A DNA stretch of 64,000 nt from Ignavibacteriaceae bacterium (GTDB lineage: Bacteria; Bacteroidota; Ignavibacteria; Ignavibacteriales; Ignavibacteriaceae): assembly GCA_013388545.1 (NCBI GenBank), contig JACAFB010000031.1:1-64000 (forward strand), written 5' to 3'. The stretch's first letter is position 1; each line of letters begins with the position of its first letter. Shown here in pieces: positions 36,158 through 44,732 of this stretch. The position numbers were made by a program, and so were the translations under genes. Below the pieces are notes generated by a model. It did no database searches. It was given only the letters and a program-made list of their open reading frames with translations, and was not told the origin of the DNA.

Positions 36158-36847
36158 ATGTTTCTCTCCGAACTATTAAGTTCCTTCAAAGATTTTTTTC
36201 TTCCAAGATTCTGTCTTTCTTGTAATCATAAAATTAAAACAGAAAAAACATTCGTTTGTGAAAATTGTATTTCAAAAATTCAAAAGACTAATGATGAATT
36301 ATTAAAGTATGAGTTCACCAGAAAATTTTATTACAGAAATTTAATTGATGATTTTTATGCTCCATTTGTTTTTGAACAAGATAAAGAGCTTCAATCAATA
36401 ATTCATGCTTTAAAGTACAACAAAAAATTTCTGGTGGGCAAATTTCTCGGCATCATTTTGGCAGATTCAATTAAGTCAGCAAAACCGGAATGGCATTTTG
36501 ATTTGATAATTCCTGTTCCACTGAACAGGTTAAAAAAAATTGAAAGAAATTATAATCAGTCAGATTATATTGCCAGGGGAATAAGCGAAGTTTACGGGAT
36601 TCCATTTTCAACCCGGGCATTAAAAAGAATCCGATACACCCAGTCCCAAACCAAATTAGATATCCATCAGCGTCAGGCAAATATAAGCGGGGCTTTCAAA
36701 GCAGGAAAGGATTTTACAGGCAGGAATATCCTGATTGTAGACGACGTAATAACCTCCGGTGCTACAACAGAGGAATGCGCAAAGGTAATTAAAGCAAGAG
36801 GTGCGTTAAAAGTTTATGCAGCATCTATAGCAATTGCAGCACTCTAA
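36158..36847 (+). CDS. ComF family phosphoribosyltransferase-like protein
   Basis: ComF-type protein, 229 aa: an N-terminal zinc-ribbon (C19, C22, C34, C37: FCLSC...CENC) and a phosphoribosyltransferase domain with the PRPP loop ILIVDDVITSGATT (about 190-203) and the conserved RNYNQSDYIARG ... ALKRIRYTQSQTKL. In competent bacteria ComF helps DNA import; elsewhere its role is unknown. No other competence genes are seen here. The stop lies one base from the convergent argS stop. Confidence 0.93.
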   Translation: MFLSELLSSFKDFFLPRFCLSCNHKIKTEKTFVCENCISKIQKTNDELLKYEFTRKFYYRNLIDDFYAPFVFEQDKELQSIIHALKYNKKFLVGKFLGIILADSIKSAKPEWHFDLIIPVPLNRLKKIERNYNQSDYIARGISEVYGIPFSTRALKRIRYTQSQTKLDIHQRQANISGAFKAGKDFTGRNILIVDDVITSGATTEECAKVIKARGALKVYAASIAIAAL

Positions 36848-36848
36848 A

Positions 36849-38477
36849 CTACATTCTCTCCGGCGCACTTACTCCAAGAATTCGCAAACCATTTCTAAGA
36901 ACAATTCGGGCTGCAGAAGCCAGCGATAGTCTGGCTTCGGCAAGTTTATGTTCAGAACCAATAATTCTGCAAAAAGTATAAAACTTGTGAAATGCCGCCG
37001 CAAGTTCAACAAGATAGGCGCAAATCCTGTGGGGTTCGTAGTTTTCGGCTGAGTATAAAACTTCTTCTTCAAACAAATGCAGTTTTCTTAACAGCTTTTG
37101 CTCTTCATCAGATGTCAATAAATACAAATTTTCTGTTGATATTTTTATTGATTCTTTTTCAACCATCTTCATTATTGAGCAAATACGAGCGTGAGCATAT
37201 TGAAGATAAAATACAGGATTTTCATCCGACTGTTTTTTTGCAAGATCGAGATCAAAATTCATATGTGCACTGATATTTCTCATGTTGAAAAAATATCTTA
37301 CAACATCTTTACCTACTTCATCAATGAGCTCATCAAGCGTAATAAAGTTTGCCTTTCTTGTCGACATTTTTACTATTTCGCCATTCTCAACAACTGTAAC
37401 AAATTGATGAATCAATACTTTGACTTTTTCTGAATCATAGCCAAGTGCTTTTAATCCGGCAAGAACATCCGGGTAGGTATCATTGTGATCGGACCCGAAA
37501 AGATCGACCATCAAATCATAATTTCGTTCAAATTTATTACAATGATATGCAATGTCGGGAAGCCGGTAAGTCGGTTCACCTGAAGATTTGACTATCACCT
37601 TATCCTGTTCGTTACCCATTTCGGAAAGTTTAAGCCAAACAGCTCCCTCTTTCTCATACGAAAGATCTTTTTCTTTCAATATTGATAAAAGCTTGTCGAT
37701 TTTCTTTTCTTCATAAAGAGAATTTTCATTAAAGAATATTTTATGAAAGATTCCAATACGCTCTAAAGTTGATCTGATACTTTTAAAGATTTCTTTTTCA
37801 GCCTCCTGCTTAAAGATTCCTTCAGCAGGTTCACTTATAAGTCTTGAACCAAACTGATCGAAAAGATTTCGAGCTATTTCTTTTATATAATCCCCTTGAT
37901 AGTAGTCTTCGGGAAATTCAATTTTTTCTCCAAGTAATTCAAGGTAACGCAATCTAACCGAATCACCGAGAACACGCATTTGCCTGCCTGCATTATTGAA
38001 ATAATATTCCCGCTCGACATCATAGCCCGACCACTCAAGAAGATTAGCAACAGTATCTCCAATTACAGCGTTTCTTCCGTGACCAACTGTTAACGGGCCG
38101 GTAGGATTGGCAGAGACAAATTCAACATTTGCTTTTTTACCTTTATACTTTTCGGATTTTCCGAATTCTTCGTCTTTCTTAATTATCTCATCAATTATCT
38201 GGGGTATGTATTCTTTAGAAAAGAAGAAATTGATAAAACCATGGCCGGCAATTTCAATTTTTGAAATTATTTTTTTATCAAAATCTAAAGAGAGAACTAT
38301 TTCTTCAGCAATTGTGCGCGGATTCTTTTTAAGCTTTTTAGATAATATCATCGCCGCATTACAGGATAGATCACCGTGCGCTTCTGATTTCGGAATATCA
38401 AAGAATAGATTTATTTCTTTCAGATAGGATAGTTTTTCAGAGGATTTTAGAAATAGATTTGTAAGATATTGTTTCAA
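36849..38477 (-). CDS. argS: Arginyl-tRNA synthetase
   Basis: Class I aminoacyl-tRNA synthetase, 542 aa. N-terminal Arg-tRNA-synthetase domain (1-100), the HIGH-type motif in SANPTGPLTVGHGRN, the KMSKS-like KMSTRKAN and the C-terminal DALR anticodon-binding domain (from about 425, HARICSIMK ... LRNGLRILGV) are present. The start is TTG with GGAG 11 nt upstream. It follows rsfS by 13 nt, so the two are likely cotranscribed. A tRNA-Arg (CCG) gene also lies in this window at about 60.0 kb. Confidence 0.97.
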   Translation of the reverse strand: MKQYLTNLFLKSSEKLSYLKEINLFFDIPKSEAHGDLSCNAAMILSKKLKKNPRTIAEEIVLSLDFDKKIISKIEIAGHGFINFFFSKEYIPQIIDEIIKKDEEFGKSEKYKGKKANVEFVSANPTGPLTVGHGRNAVIGDTVANLLEWSGYDVEREYYFNNAGRQMRVLGDSVRLRYLELLGEKIEFPEDYYQGDYIKEIARNLFDQFGSRLISEPAEGIFKQEAEKEIFKSIRSTLERIGIFHKIFFNENSLYEEKKIDKLLSILKEKDLSYEKEGAVWLKLSEMGNEQDKVIVKSSGEPTYRLPDIAYHCNKFERNYDLMVDLFGSDHNDTYPDVLAGLKALGYDSEKVKVLIHQFVTVVENGEIVKMSTRKANFITLDELIDEVGKDVVRYFFNMRNISAHMNFDLDLAKKQSDENPVFYLQYAHARICSIMKMVEKESIKISTENLYLLTSDEEQKLLRKLHLFEEEVLYSAENYEPHRICAYLVELAAAFHKFYTFCRIIGSEHKLAEARLSLASAARIVLRNGLRILGVSAPERM

Positions 38478-38490
38478 TAAATCAAAGCTC

Positions 38491-38892
38491 CTATTTCAAT
38501 TTTGGTTTAACAGTACTTTTTTTTCTCTTAGCCGTTTTAGTAATGGCAGGATCTTCAACAAAAATTGCCGGGGCATCACCCCAAAGTTTTTCAAGATTAT
38601 AAAACTCCCGCGATTCCTTCTTAAAAATATGAACTACAACATCAACATAATCCAGGAGAACCCAGCTCAAAGCTTTATAACCTTCTTTATGCCAGCATTT
38701 TATTCCCTGCTCTGAAAGCTTTTTATCGATCTCATCAGCAATTGCTTTCACTTGAATGTCTGAATCTGCCGAACAAATAACAAAGTAATCTGTGAAAGAT
38801 GTTAGCTCTTTAAGATCAAGTATCTTAACATCATAACCCTTTTTCGAAAAAATATGTTCAGTCAATGATTCTGCAAATCTCAATGAATCCAA
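38491..38892 (-). CDS. rsfS: Ribosomal silencing factor RsfS
   Basis: DUF143/Iojap family protein, 133 aa, that binds uL14 and blocks 30S-50S joining in starved cells. Conserved parts are LKELTSFTDYFVICSADSDIQVKAIADEI, the KCWHKEGY...WVLLDYVDVVVHIF segment and FYNLEKLWGDAP. The C-terminal tail is a lysine-rich extension. The start is TTG. It follows the LytR_C gene by 8 nt. Confidence 0.95.
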   Translation of the reverse strand: MDSLRFAESLTEHIFSKKGYDVKILDLKELTSFTDYFVICSADSDIQVKAIADEIDKKLSEQGIKCWHKEGYKALSWVLLDYVDVVVHIFKKESREFYNLEKLWGDAPAIFVEDPAITKTAKRKKSTVKPKLK

Positions 38893-38900
38893 ATTTGTTC

Positions 38901-39386
38901 CTAATTAGTTGGTAATAATTTGTTAAAATCTTTTCCAATTACAAGCGAAACATCAAGAAAATAATCTTGATTTATCTGTTGAATTACATTTTTTTTATCT
39001 ACTCCCAAAGCCTCTGCAACCCTGTTTGCATTGAGTTTATTACCAGTCCTGTCAATTATCAAAGTTTCATCAATGTCATATGATCGGTAGTTTCCCATCT
39101 GGACAACATCAAAACCTTTGCTTCTCAAAAAGTCTGTAAACCGGTCTGCGACTCCTGTTGCACCACAACCGTTTAACACTTCGACCTGAATAATCTTAAG
39201 GGATTTCTCCTGATTGCTTTTAATCTCTTCGCTGTCGCGGATTGAAAGAGTTTTTGTAACTAGGGAATAGGCGAGAAAAAATGCGAGTCCCACAAGCAAA
39301 ATAATAATTGAGTTCAGAAATATTTCAGAGCCGCTGGAATTTGTACCTTTTTTTATTTCAGGTTGTAATCTGTTATTTACCTTCAC
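38901..39386 (-). CDS. LytR cell-envelope C-terminal domain protein
   Basis: 161 aa: a short cytoplasmic N-terminus, one transmembrane helix (about 24-46), and a LytR_C domain (about 66-160, IQVEVLNGCGATGVADRFTDFLRSKGFDVV ... DVSLVIGKD). In other bacteria this domain follows an LCP phosphotransferase domain; here it stands alone behind a membrane anchor. It probably acts in the cell envelope, but the exact role is unknown. The start is GTG. The rsfS gene is 8 nt downstream. Confidence 0.84.
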   Translation of the reverse strand: MKVNNRLQPEIKKGTNSSGSEIFLNSIIILLVGLAFFLAYSLVTKTLSIRDSEEIKSNQEKSLKIIQVEVLNGCGATGVADRFTDFLRSKGFDVVQMGNYRSYDIDETLIIDRTGNKLNANRVAEALGVDKKNVIQQINQDYFLDVSLVIGKDFNKLLPTN

Positions 39387-39412
39387 TTAGTTAATCTCAG
39401 GAATTAGAGAAT

Positions 39413-39913
39413 TTATCTTGTGAAAAACGGATCATCATCATACTGGTTAAAGTAGCCAAAACCGTAGTATCCATAGTAAGGATTGTAGTAATAGGAACCA
39501 GGAAGGTTTCTGTACTGTAGTGTTATAGAAACATCCTCCCAGGGTCTATAATTTATTGCTGCACGGCTCAAGTAAATTCCACTCAGATTATTCTGAAAAT
39601 CCTTACCGAAAGTATTGTAGGGTGAATGAATAAAACTTATGTCGGCTCGAACATTAAGATTATCAGCAAATCTATAAAACATACTGTTGGTATATGTTGT
39701 TAATGCCAAACCCATATTTCCTCCTGCAGTATAGGAAACGTTGAAAGTGTGTTTCATCATAAAATTATCAGAGTTCAAAAAGTTGAAAAACGAACCTGAA
39801 GACTGATCAACTATTCCATCCTTTACAGTTGGTTTTGGAAGTCCGTTCTCTCTGAATTGTGCAAATGAAATTGTCGAAAGCACAATAACCAACAGAATAA
39901 TAAGTTTTTTCAT
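39413..39913 (-). CDS. Predicted secreted / outer-membrane protein, unknown
   Basis: 166 aa with a clear signal peptide (MKKLIILLVIVLSTISFAQ). The mature part has alternating aromatic strands (HTFNVSYTAGGNMGLALTTYTNSMFYRF, ISFIHSPY) and a Tyr/Gly-rich C-terminus; it may be a small beta-barrel or a periplasmic beta protein. No domain is recognised. It lies 26 nt upstream of the LytR_C gene on the same strand and is separated by 372 nt from the divergent trp operon. Confidence 0.7.
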   Translation of the reverse strand: MKKLIILLVIVLSTISFAQFRENGLPKPTVKDGIVDQSSGSFFNFLNSDNFMMKHTFNVSYTAGGNMGLALTTYTNSMFYRFADNLNVRADISFIHSPYNTFGKDFQNNLSGIYLSRAAINYRPWEDVSITLQYRNLPGSYYYNPYYGYYGFGYFNQYDDDPFFTR

Positions 39914-40084
39914 AAAGCCTTGTTTATTTTTTTACTAATATTACAAATTATCAGACTAAAATCAATGTTTTTATCTGTTGCAGTTTCCGGCAAGAATTTC
40001 GGTTTTTATTTCTTATTATTTACCTAAATATTTAAATAAATGAACAAAAAATTTCGCCTAAAATTTCCCACAAAAAAATTTTGC

Positions 40085-40114
40085 TTGATTAATTAAAAAT
40101 CTGGTATATATTTG
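40085..40114 (+). promoter_or_regulatory. Promoter of the trp operon (Bacteroidota type)
   Basis: TTG at 40085-40087, a 19-nt spacer, and TATATTTG at 40107-40114 fit the Bacteroidota primary-sigma consensus TTTG-N19-21-TAnnTTTG. The expected transcription start is near 40120, so the leader peptide ATG would follow the 5' end by only a few nucleotides. Together with the leader and terminator immediately downstream this is a good fit. Confidence 0.65.
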
Positions 40115-40125
40115 CCAACAAGATT

Positions 40126-40209
40126 ATGAAAAGTTTAGTCGATAAATATTACAAGAATGCTTGCTTCCAATATAACAATTGGTGGTGGTGGACCAGTATG
40201 TTCATGTAG
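40126..40209 (+). CDS. trpL: trp operon leader peptide with four consecutive Trp codons
   Basis: 27-codon ORF, ATG at 40126 to TAG at 40207-40209. The peptide begins MKSLVDKYYK and ends NNWWWWTSMFM; four TGG codons in a row lie at 40180-40191. Tryptophan is the rarest codon, so four together in a short ORF just before an intrinsic terminator and trpE is strong evidence for ribosome-mediated attenuation. No strong Shine-Dalgarno is visible, and the mRNA leader before the ATG would be very short. When charged tRNA-Trp is scarce the ribosome should stall at the TGG run and leave the downstream antiterminator segment free. Confidence 0.9.
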   Translation: MKSLVDKYYKNACFQYNNWWWWTSMFM

Positions 40210-40275
40210 CTTTTCTCAGTGATATTTAATTTTTAACCGAACCCTTCTCATCACTGAGAAGGGTTTTTTATTTTT
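40210..40275 (+). terminator. trp attenuator: antiterminator segment and intrinsic terminator
   Basis: The terminator has 11-bp perfect arms, AACCCTTCTCA (40240-40250) and TGAGAAGGGTT (40255-40265), a 4-nt loop TCAC and a T-rich tract (40264-40275). The upstream segment CTTTTCTCAGTGAT (40210-40223), which starts right after the leader stop codon, can pair over 14 bp (two G-U) with 40250-40263, i.e. with the loop and right arm. The two structures exclude each other. A ribosome finishing the leader would cover 40210-40223 and allow termination; one stalled on the Trp codons would not. Confidence 0.88.
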
Positions 40276-40285
40276 AGATAAGAAT

Positions 40286-41764
40286 ATGACATTTGAAAAA
40301 TTTAAAGAACTTGCCAAAGAATATAACCTGATTCCGGTTTATGAGTTTATGACCGCTGATCTTCTTACACCTGTAACTGCATACTTAAGAGTAAGAAAGA
40401 TTTCTCAAATGAGCTTTTTACTCGAATCAGTTGAGGGTTCAGCAAATATGTCCAGATTTTCTTTCATTGGGAGAAACCCTGAAATAATTATTTCGAATAA
40501 AGGATTAAAGCTTGAGAGAAAACAAAATTCAGAAATCACTAAAATGTACCGATCAGTCTTTGATCAGATTACAGATGAACTAAAAAAATTCAAATCGCCT
40601 CAGCTTCCCGGGTTACCATCATTCTCTGGCGGAGTGGTTGGATTTATAGGATATGAGAACATATCATTGATCGAGCCGGTTATAAAATTCGGATACGAGC
40701 CCTCAGAAAATCCTGATTCGATTCTGGGACTTTATAAGGAAGTACTTGCTTTTGATCATTTAAAACACCAGATACTTTTGATAAACAACGTTCACGTAAA
40801 CAATCAAACTGATTTAAAGTCTGCTTTTAAATCTGCAAAAGAAAGCATCAGCGAATTAAAAAATGAATTAAAAGCAAATTTTAATTACTCATCTGATTTC
40901 AAGATAATTAATCCGATAATAACTGACTTTAATTTCGATGGATTTTATGATGCAGTAGAAAAAAGCAAAAAAAATATTTTTGAGGGTGACATTTTCCAGA
41001 TTGTACTCTCGAAAAGATTTTCAACTGAGTTTTCAGGAGATCCTTTCAATTTATATCGTGCACTCAGAATAATTAATCCTTCTCCCTATATGTATTTCCT
41101 TCAATTTGAAAATAATTTTAACATCATTGGAACTTCTCCTGAGGATCTACTCAAAATTAAAAACAGAAATGCACTGCTACTGCCGATTGCTGGAACCAGA
41201 AGAAGAGGTAATACCGAAGCAGAAGATCTGAATCTTGAAAAAAATCTGATCAATGATCCTAAAGAAATTGCCGAGCATACTATGCTTGTTGATCTTGGCC
41301 GTAATGACCTCGGGCGGGTATGTAAATCAGGCACAGTAAAAGTCACCGAAAAAATGAAAATTCAAAGATATTCTCACGTAATGCACCTCGTTTCAAAAAT
41401 CGAAGGAATTCTCACTGAAGATAAAAACTCAATCGATGCATTAAAAGCCTGCTTTCCTGCCGGAACAGTTACCGGAGCGCCTAAAATCAAGGCTATCCAG
41501 CTTATAAGCGAATATGAAAAACAAGAAAGAAATGTTTATGCCGGATCAGTTGGCTATTTTGATTTTTCAGGTAATCTGGATATGTGCATTGCTATCCGGA
41601 CGTTGTTTTCAAAAGGAAAGACAATTTATTGGCAATCAGGTGCAGGAATAGTTGCTGACAGTATTCCTGAACTTGAATCAAAGGAAATAAAAAATAAATC
41701 TGCCGTAATGGTTAACGCACTAAAATTTGCTGAGGTGATTGATGAAGATTTTGCTGATAGATAA
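40286..41764 (+). CDS. trpE: Anthranilate synthase component I
   Basis: Converts chorismate to anthranilate using ammonia from TrpG. 492 aa; the N-terminal region has the tryptophan feedback-inhibition motif LLES (in MSFLLESVEGSANMSRFSF), and the C-terminal chorismate-binding domain shows the conserved GTSPEDLLKI, PIAGTRRRG, LVDLGRNDLGRVC and CFPAGTVTGAPKIKA. The ATG is 11 nt after the attenuator's U tract. The end overlaps trpG by 23 nt, so TrpG should be made by coupled translation. Confidence 0.98.
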   Translation: MTFEKFKELAKEYNLIPVYEFMTADLLTPVTAYLRVRKISQMSFLLESVEGSANMSRFSFIGRNPEIIISNKGLKLERKQNSEITKMYRSVFDQITDELKKFKSPQLPGLPSFSGGVVGFIGYENISLIEPVIKFGYEPSENPDSILGLYKEVLAFDHLKHQILLINNVHVNNQTDLKSAFKSAKESISELKNELKANFNYSSDFKIINPIITDFNFDGFYDAVEKSKKNIFEGDIFQIVLSKRFSTEFSGDPFNLYRALRIINPSPYMYFLQFENNFNIIGTSPEDLLKIKNRNALLLPIAGTRRRGNTEAEDLNLEKNLINDPKEIAEHTMLVDLGRNDLGRVCKSGTVKVTEKMKIQRYSHVMHLVSKIEGILTEDKNSIDALKACFPAGTVTGAPKIKAIQLISEYEKQERNVYAGSVGYFDFSGNLDMCIAIRTLFSKGKTIYWQSGAGIVADSIPELESKEIKNKSAVMVNALKFAEVIDEDFADR

Positions 41765-42308
41765 TTACGACTCATTCACATATAATCTTTATCAAATGCT
41801 TGGTGAAATGAACTGTAAAGTCGTTGTAAAAAGAAATGATGAAATAACAATTGAACAAATCCAGGAATTGAACCCTGACAAGATTTTGATATCGCCTGGT
41901 CCGGGTAGACCGGAAGATTCAAAAGTTTCCCTTGAAGCTATAAAAAAGTTGAAGAACGTGTTCCCAATTCTTGGTGTTTGTCTCGGTCATCAGGCAATAG
42001 GAATTGCATTCGGCGGAAAAGTTATTAAAGCAAAAGAATTAATGCATGGTAAAACTTCAATGATTTACCACGATAGTAAATCAATATTTAAAGATGTGGC
42101 TTTACCTTTTACCGCAACAAGATATCACTCTTTAGTAATTGATAAACAATCATTTCCGGACGAATTGATTATTACTGCTCAAACCGAAAATGAGATTATA
42201 ATGGCAGTTCGTCATAAAAATTATCCGGTTGAGGGAATTCAATTCCATCCGGAATCATATTTAACAACGGAAGGATTTCGAATATTAAAAAACTGGGTTG
42301 AACTATGA
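41742..42308 (+). CDS. trpG: Anthranilate synthase component II (glutamine amidotransferase)
   Basis: Class I glutamine amidotransferase that feeds ammonia to TrpE, 188 aa. The catalytic triad is present: Cys80 in GVCLGHQAIG, and His and Glu in QFHPES; NYDSFTYNLYQML is the family N-terminus. I use the ATG at 41742, not the preceding TTG. The gene overlaps trpE by 23 nt and trpD by 4 nt. It could also serve para-aminobenzoate synthesis (as PabA), but its place argues mainly for tryptophan. Confidence 0.97.
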   Translation: MKILLIDNYDSFTYNLYQMLGEMNCKVVVKRNDEITIEQIQELNPDKILISPGPGRPEDSKVSLEAIKKLKNVFPILGVCLGHQAIGIAFGGKVIKAKELMHGKTSMIYHDSKSIFKDVALPFTATRYHSLVIDKQSFPDELIITAQTENEIIMAVRHKNYPVEGIQFHPESYLTTEGFRILKNWVEL

Positions 42309-43321
42309 TTAAAGAATTAATTGAAAAACTAACTGAAAAAATCAACTTAAGCTTTAATGAATCATTCAACCTGATGAATGAAATTATGGATGGTAAATTA
42401 ACCGATGCACAGCTTGCCGGAATTTTAATTGCTTTGAAATCAAAAGGTGAAAGCCCGGAAGAAATTGCCGGTTTCGCAAAAGCAATGAGAGAGAGAAGCA
42501 TTAAAATATCAAACGGCAACAATGCAATTGATGTTTGTGGAACCGGTGGCGACAACTCCGGAACTTTTAATATTTCAACTGCGGTTGCCTTTGTAGTCGC
42601 CGGTGCAGGAATCCGTGTAGCAAAACACGGCAATCGTTCAATAACGAGCAGAAGTGGCAGTGCAGATGTACTTGAATCTCTTGGAATAAATATCAACATA
42701 CAAAAAGAAAAGGCTGAAAAAGCACTGGAAAAAATCGGGATTACTTTTTTATTTGCACCCCACTATCATCCTGCAATGAAAAATGCTGCAAATGCCAGAA
42801 AAGAACTTGCCGTTAAAACAATATTCAACATACTCGGCCCGCTTACTAATCCAGCGGGAGTTAAAAGGCAGTTGATTGGTGCTTTTAATTCAAACACTGC
42901 AAAAAAAATGTCTGAAGCGTTAAACATTCTCGGCACAGAAAAATCATTTTTGTATTGCTGCGATGACAGGTACGATGAAATTTTGTTGAGCGGAAAAAAT
43001 GAAATATTCGAGTCAGCTAAAGGAAATTCTGTAAGAAAATTTCATCTGGAGAATCATTCATTTGGCTATCCTGCTGTTGATCTGGATTCAATTAGAGGAG
43101 AAAGTGCTCAGACAAATGCACAGCTCATTCAGGATTTGCTTGACGGAAATCAGAAAAACGGTGCGTTTCATACAGTGTGTGCAAATGCGGCGCTGGCTCT
43201 TTTCTGTATGGATTATTCAGATGATTTAATTGAATGCGTAAAAGCCGCAGAAGAATCTATTTTAAGCGGCGCATCTAAAAAGAAGCTTGAACAGCTAAGA
43301 AGATTTTCAAATGAAGACTAA
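42305..43321 (+). CDS. trpD: Anthranilate phosphoribosyltransferase
   Basis: Transfers phosphoribose from PRPP to anthranilate, 338 aa. The PRPP/anthranilate site CGTGGDNSGTFNIST (78-92), KHGNRSITSRSGSADVLE and the FAPHYHPAMK, RKELAVKTIFNILGPLTNP segments are complete. Overlaps trpG by 4 nt (ATGA), with trpC 5 nt downstream. It is a single-domain protein, not fused to TrpG as in enterobacteria. Confidence 0.98.
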   Translation: MIKELIEKLTEKINLSFNESFNLMNEIMDGKLTDAQLAGILIALKSKGESPEEIAGFAKAMRERSIKISNGNNAIDVCGTGGDNSGTFNISTAVAFVVAGAGIRVAKHGNRSITSRSGSADVLESLGININIQKEKAEKALEKIGITFLFAPHYHPAMKNAANARKELAVKTIFNILGPLTNPAGVKRQLIGAFNSNTAKKMSEALNILGTEKSFLYCCDDRYDEILLSGKNEIFESAKGNSVRKFHLENHSFGYPAVDLDSIRGESAQTNAQLIQDLLDGNQKNGAFHTVCANAALALFCMDYSDDLIECVKAAEESILSGASKKKLEQLRRFSNED

Positions 43322-43326
43322 TCTCT

Positions 43327-44115
43327 ATGGATATTCTGAAAAAAATAATTGAAGTTAAAAAAGAAGAAGTTACTTTATTGAAAAATAATTTTTCATTTTC
43401 TTTACTTCAAAGTATGGAAGGCTTCGAAAAGAATTCCAACCTATTCTCTCAAAAAATAAATCGGAATTCGGAAATTTCAATTATAGCTGAAATAAAAAAA
43501 GCCAGTCCTTCAAAAGGAATTATAAGAGGAAACTTCAATCATATTGAAATTGCCAGCGAATATATTCAAAACGAAGTTGCCGCAATATCAATATTGACCG
43601 ATAAACAATTTTTCAATGGTGATTTAAAGTATTTATCCGATGTTTCAAAACTTTCATCAATTCCTCTGCTTAGAAAAGATTTTATCATTGATGCTTTACA
43701 AGTATTTGAATCAAAAGCCTACGGTGCAGATTTTATCCTGTTGATCAGCGAAATACTTTCAGCAACTCAGATATCAGAGCTTACCGAAGCTGCTTCTGAG
43801 TGCGGCCTTGAAGTACTGCTTGAACTTCACTCCGAAAAGGAATTAGATAAAATAGATTTCAATCGTAACAGCTTAATTGGTATAAACAACAGGGACTTGA
43901 TAAGTTTTGATGTTGATTTGAATACTACAGTAAGAATTTCGAGACTTATCCCTGAAAATTCTCTGATTGTCTCTGAAAGCGGAATCAGCGGAAGAAACCA
44001 TCTCGATCAATTAAAACAGATAAACCTTAGTGCAATACTTATCGGCGAACATTTTATGAGATCGCAAAATATTTCGAGTTCAATAACAGAAATGAAAGAA
44101 TGGTGCAAAAGATGA
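43327..44115 (+). CDS. trpC: Indole-3-glycerol phosphate synthase
   Basis: Ring-closing TIM-barrel enzyme of tryptophan synthesis, 262 aa. Conserved are EIKKASPSKG (55-64), SILTDKQFFNGDLKYL, LLRKDFIIDALQVFESKAYGADFILLI, LIGINNRDL and IVSESGIS. Separate from TrpF, which is encoded next with a 4-nt overlap. All catalytic Lys and Glu positions expected in the family appear present. Confidence 0.98.
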   Translation: MDILKKIIEVKKEEVTLLKNNFSFSLLQSMEGFEKNSNLFSQKINRNSEISIIAEIKKASPSKGIIRGNFNHIEIASEYIQNEVAAISILTDKQFFNGDLKYLSDVSKLSSIPLLRKDFIIDALQVFESKAYGADFILLISEILSATQISELTEAASECGLEVLLELHSEKELDKIDFNRNSLIGINNRDLISFDVDLNTTVRISRLIPENSLIVSESGISGRNHLDQLKQINLSAILIGEHFMRSQNISSSITEMKEWCKR

Positions 44116-44732
44116 GAGTTAAAATCTGCGGTATTACTAACACTGAAGATGCTCTTATTGCAGAAGAGTTTGGTGCAGATGCGCTCGGATTTGTTTTCCA
44201 CGAACAAAGTAAACGCTTTATAGACTTTGAAAGCGCAAAAAAAATTATCGATGAATTATCCCCGTTCATCACAAAGGTGGGAGTATTTGTAAATGCTTCT
44301 GCCGATAAGATTAATATGGTTTCAAAAAATATTAAATTGAATCTGATTCAGCTTCACGGTGAAGAAACTCCGGATTTTGCAACCAGATTAAATCTGCCTG
44401 TAATAAAATCATTCAGAGTTAATAACACATTTAACTACGATTTACTTTATGAATTTAAATATCAGTACATCCTGTTGGATTCATTTTCGGAAAGTGAAAA
44501 AGGAGGAACAGGAAAAAAATTTTTCTGGGAAAATATTCCGCGCGAACTAAGAGGCAAAATCATTCTTGCCGGAGGTATTTCTACAGACAACTTAGAGATA
44601 ATCTGCAGTGAGATAAAACCTTATGCTATTGATGTATCCTCATCTTTGGAATCTTCTCCTGGCAAGAAAGACATTATTAAAATGAAAGATTTTTTTTTCA
44701 AACTAAACTCGCTTAGGAACAAATCATGCTAA
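44112..44732 (+). CDS. trpF: Phosphoribosylanthranilate isomerase
   Basis: Amadori isomerase preceding TrpC in the pathway, about 206 aa, TIM barrel. The N-terminus VKICGITNTEDA contains the catalytic cysteine (KICG), with QLHGEE, LLDSFSESEKGGTGKKF and LAGGISTDNL following. I start at the ATG at 44112, which makes an ATGA overlap with trpC and puts the family N-terminus at the right place; an ATG four codons earlier is less likely. Overlaps the DAHP synthase gene by 7 nt. Confidence 0.97.
   Translation: MRVKICGITNTEDALIAEEFGADALGFVFHEQSKRFIDFESAKKIIDELSPFITKVGVFVNASADKINMVSKNIKLNLIQLHGEETPDFATRLNLPVIKSFRVNNTFNYDLLYEFKYQYILLDSFSESEKGGTGKKFFWENIPRELRGKIILAGGISTDNLEIICSEIKPYAIDVSSSLESSPGKKDIIKMKDFFFKLNSLRNKSC

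Noticed and set aside
39413-39913. Coding potential antisense to the secreted protein gene as part of the trp control region
   Set aside because: The signal peptide and beta-strand pattern support the minus-strand gene; nothing on the + strand before 40080 looks like a leader.
40210-40275. A classical four-segment (1:2, 2:3, 3:4) trp attenuator
   Set aside because: No convincing 1:2 pairing over the Trp codons; the sequence supports only a competing segment against the terminator's right arm.
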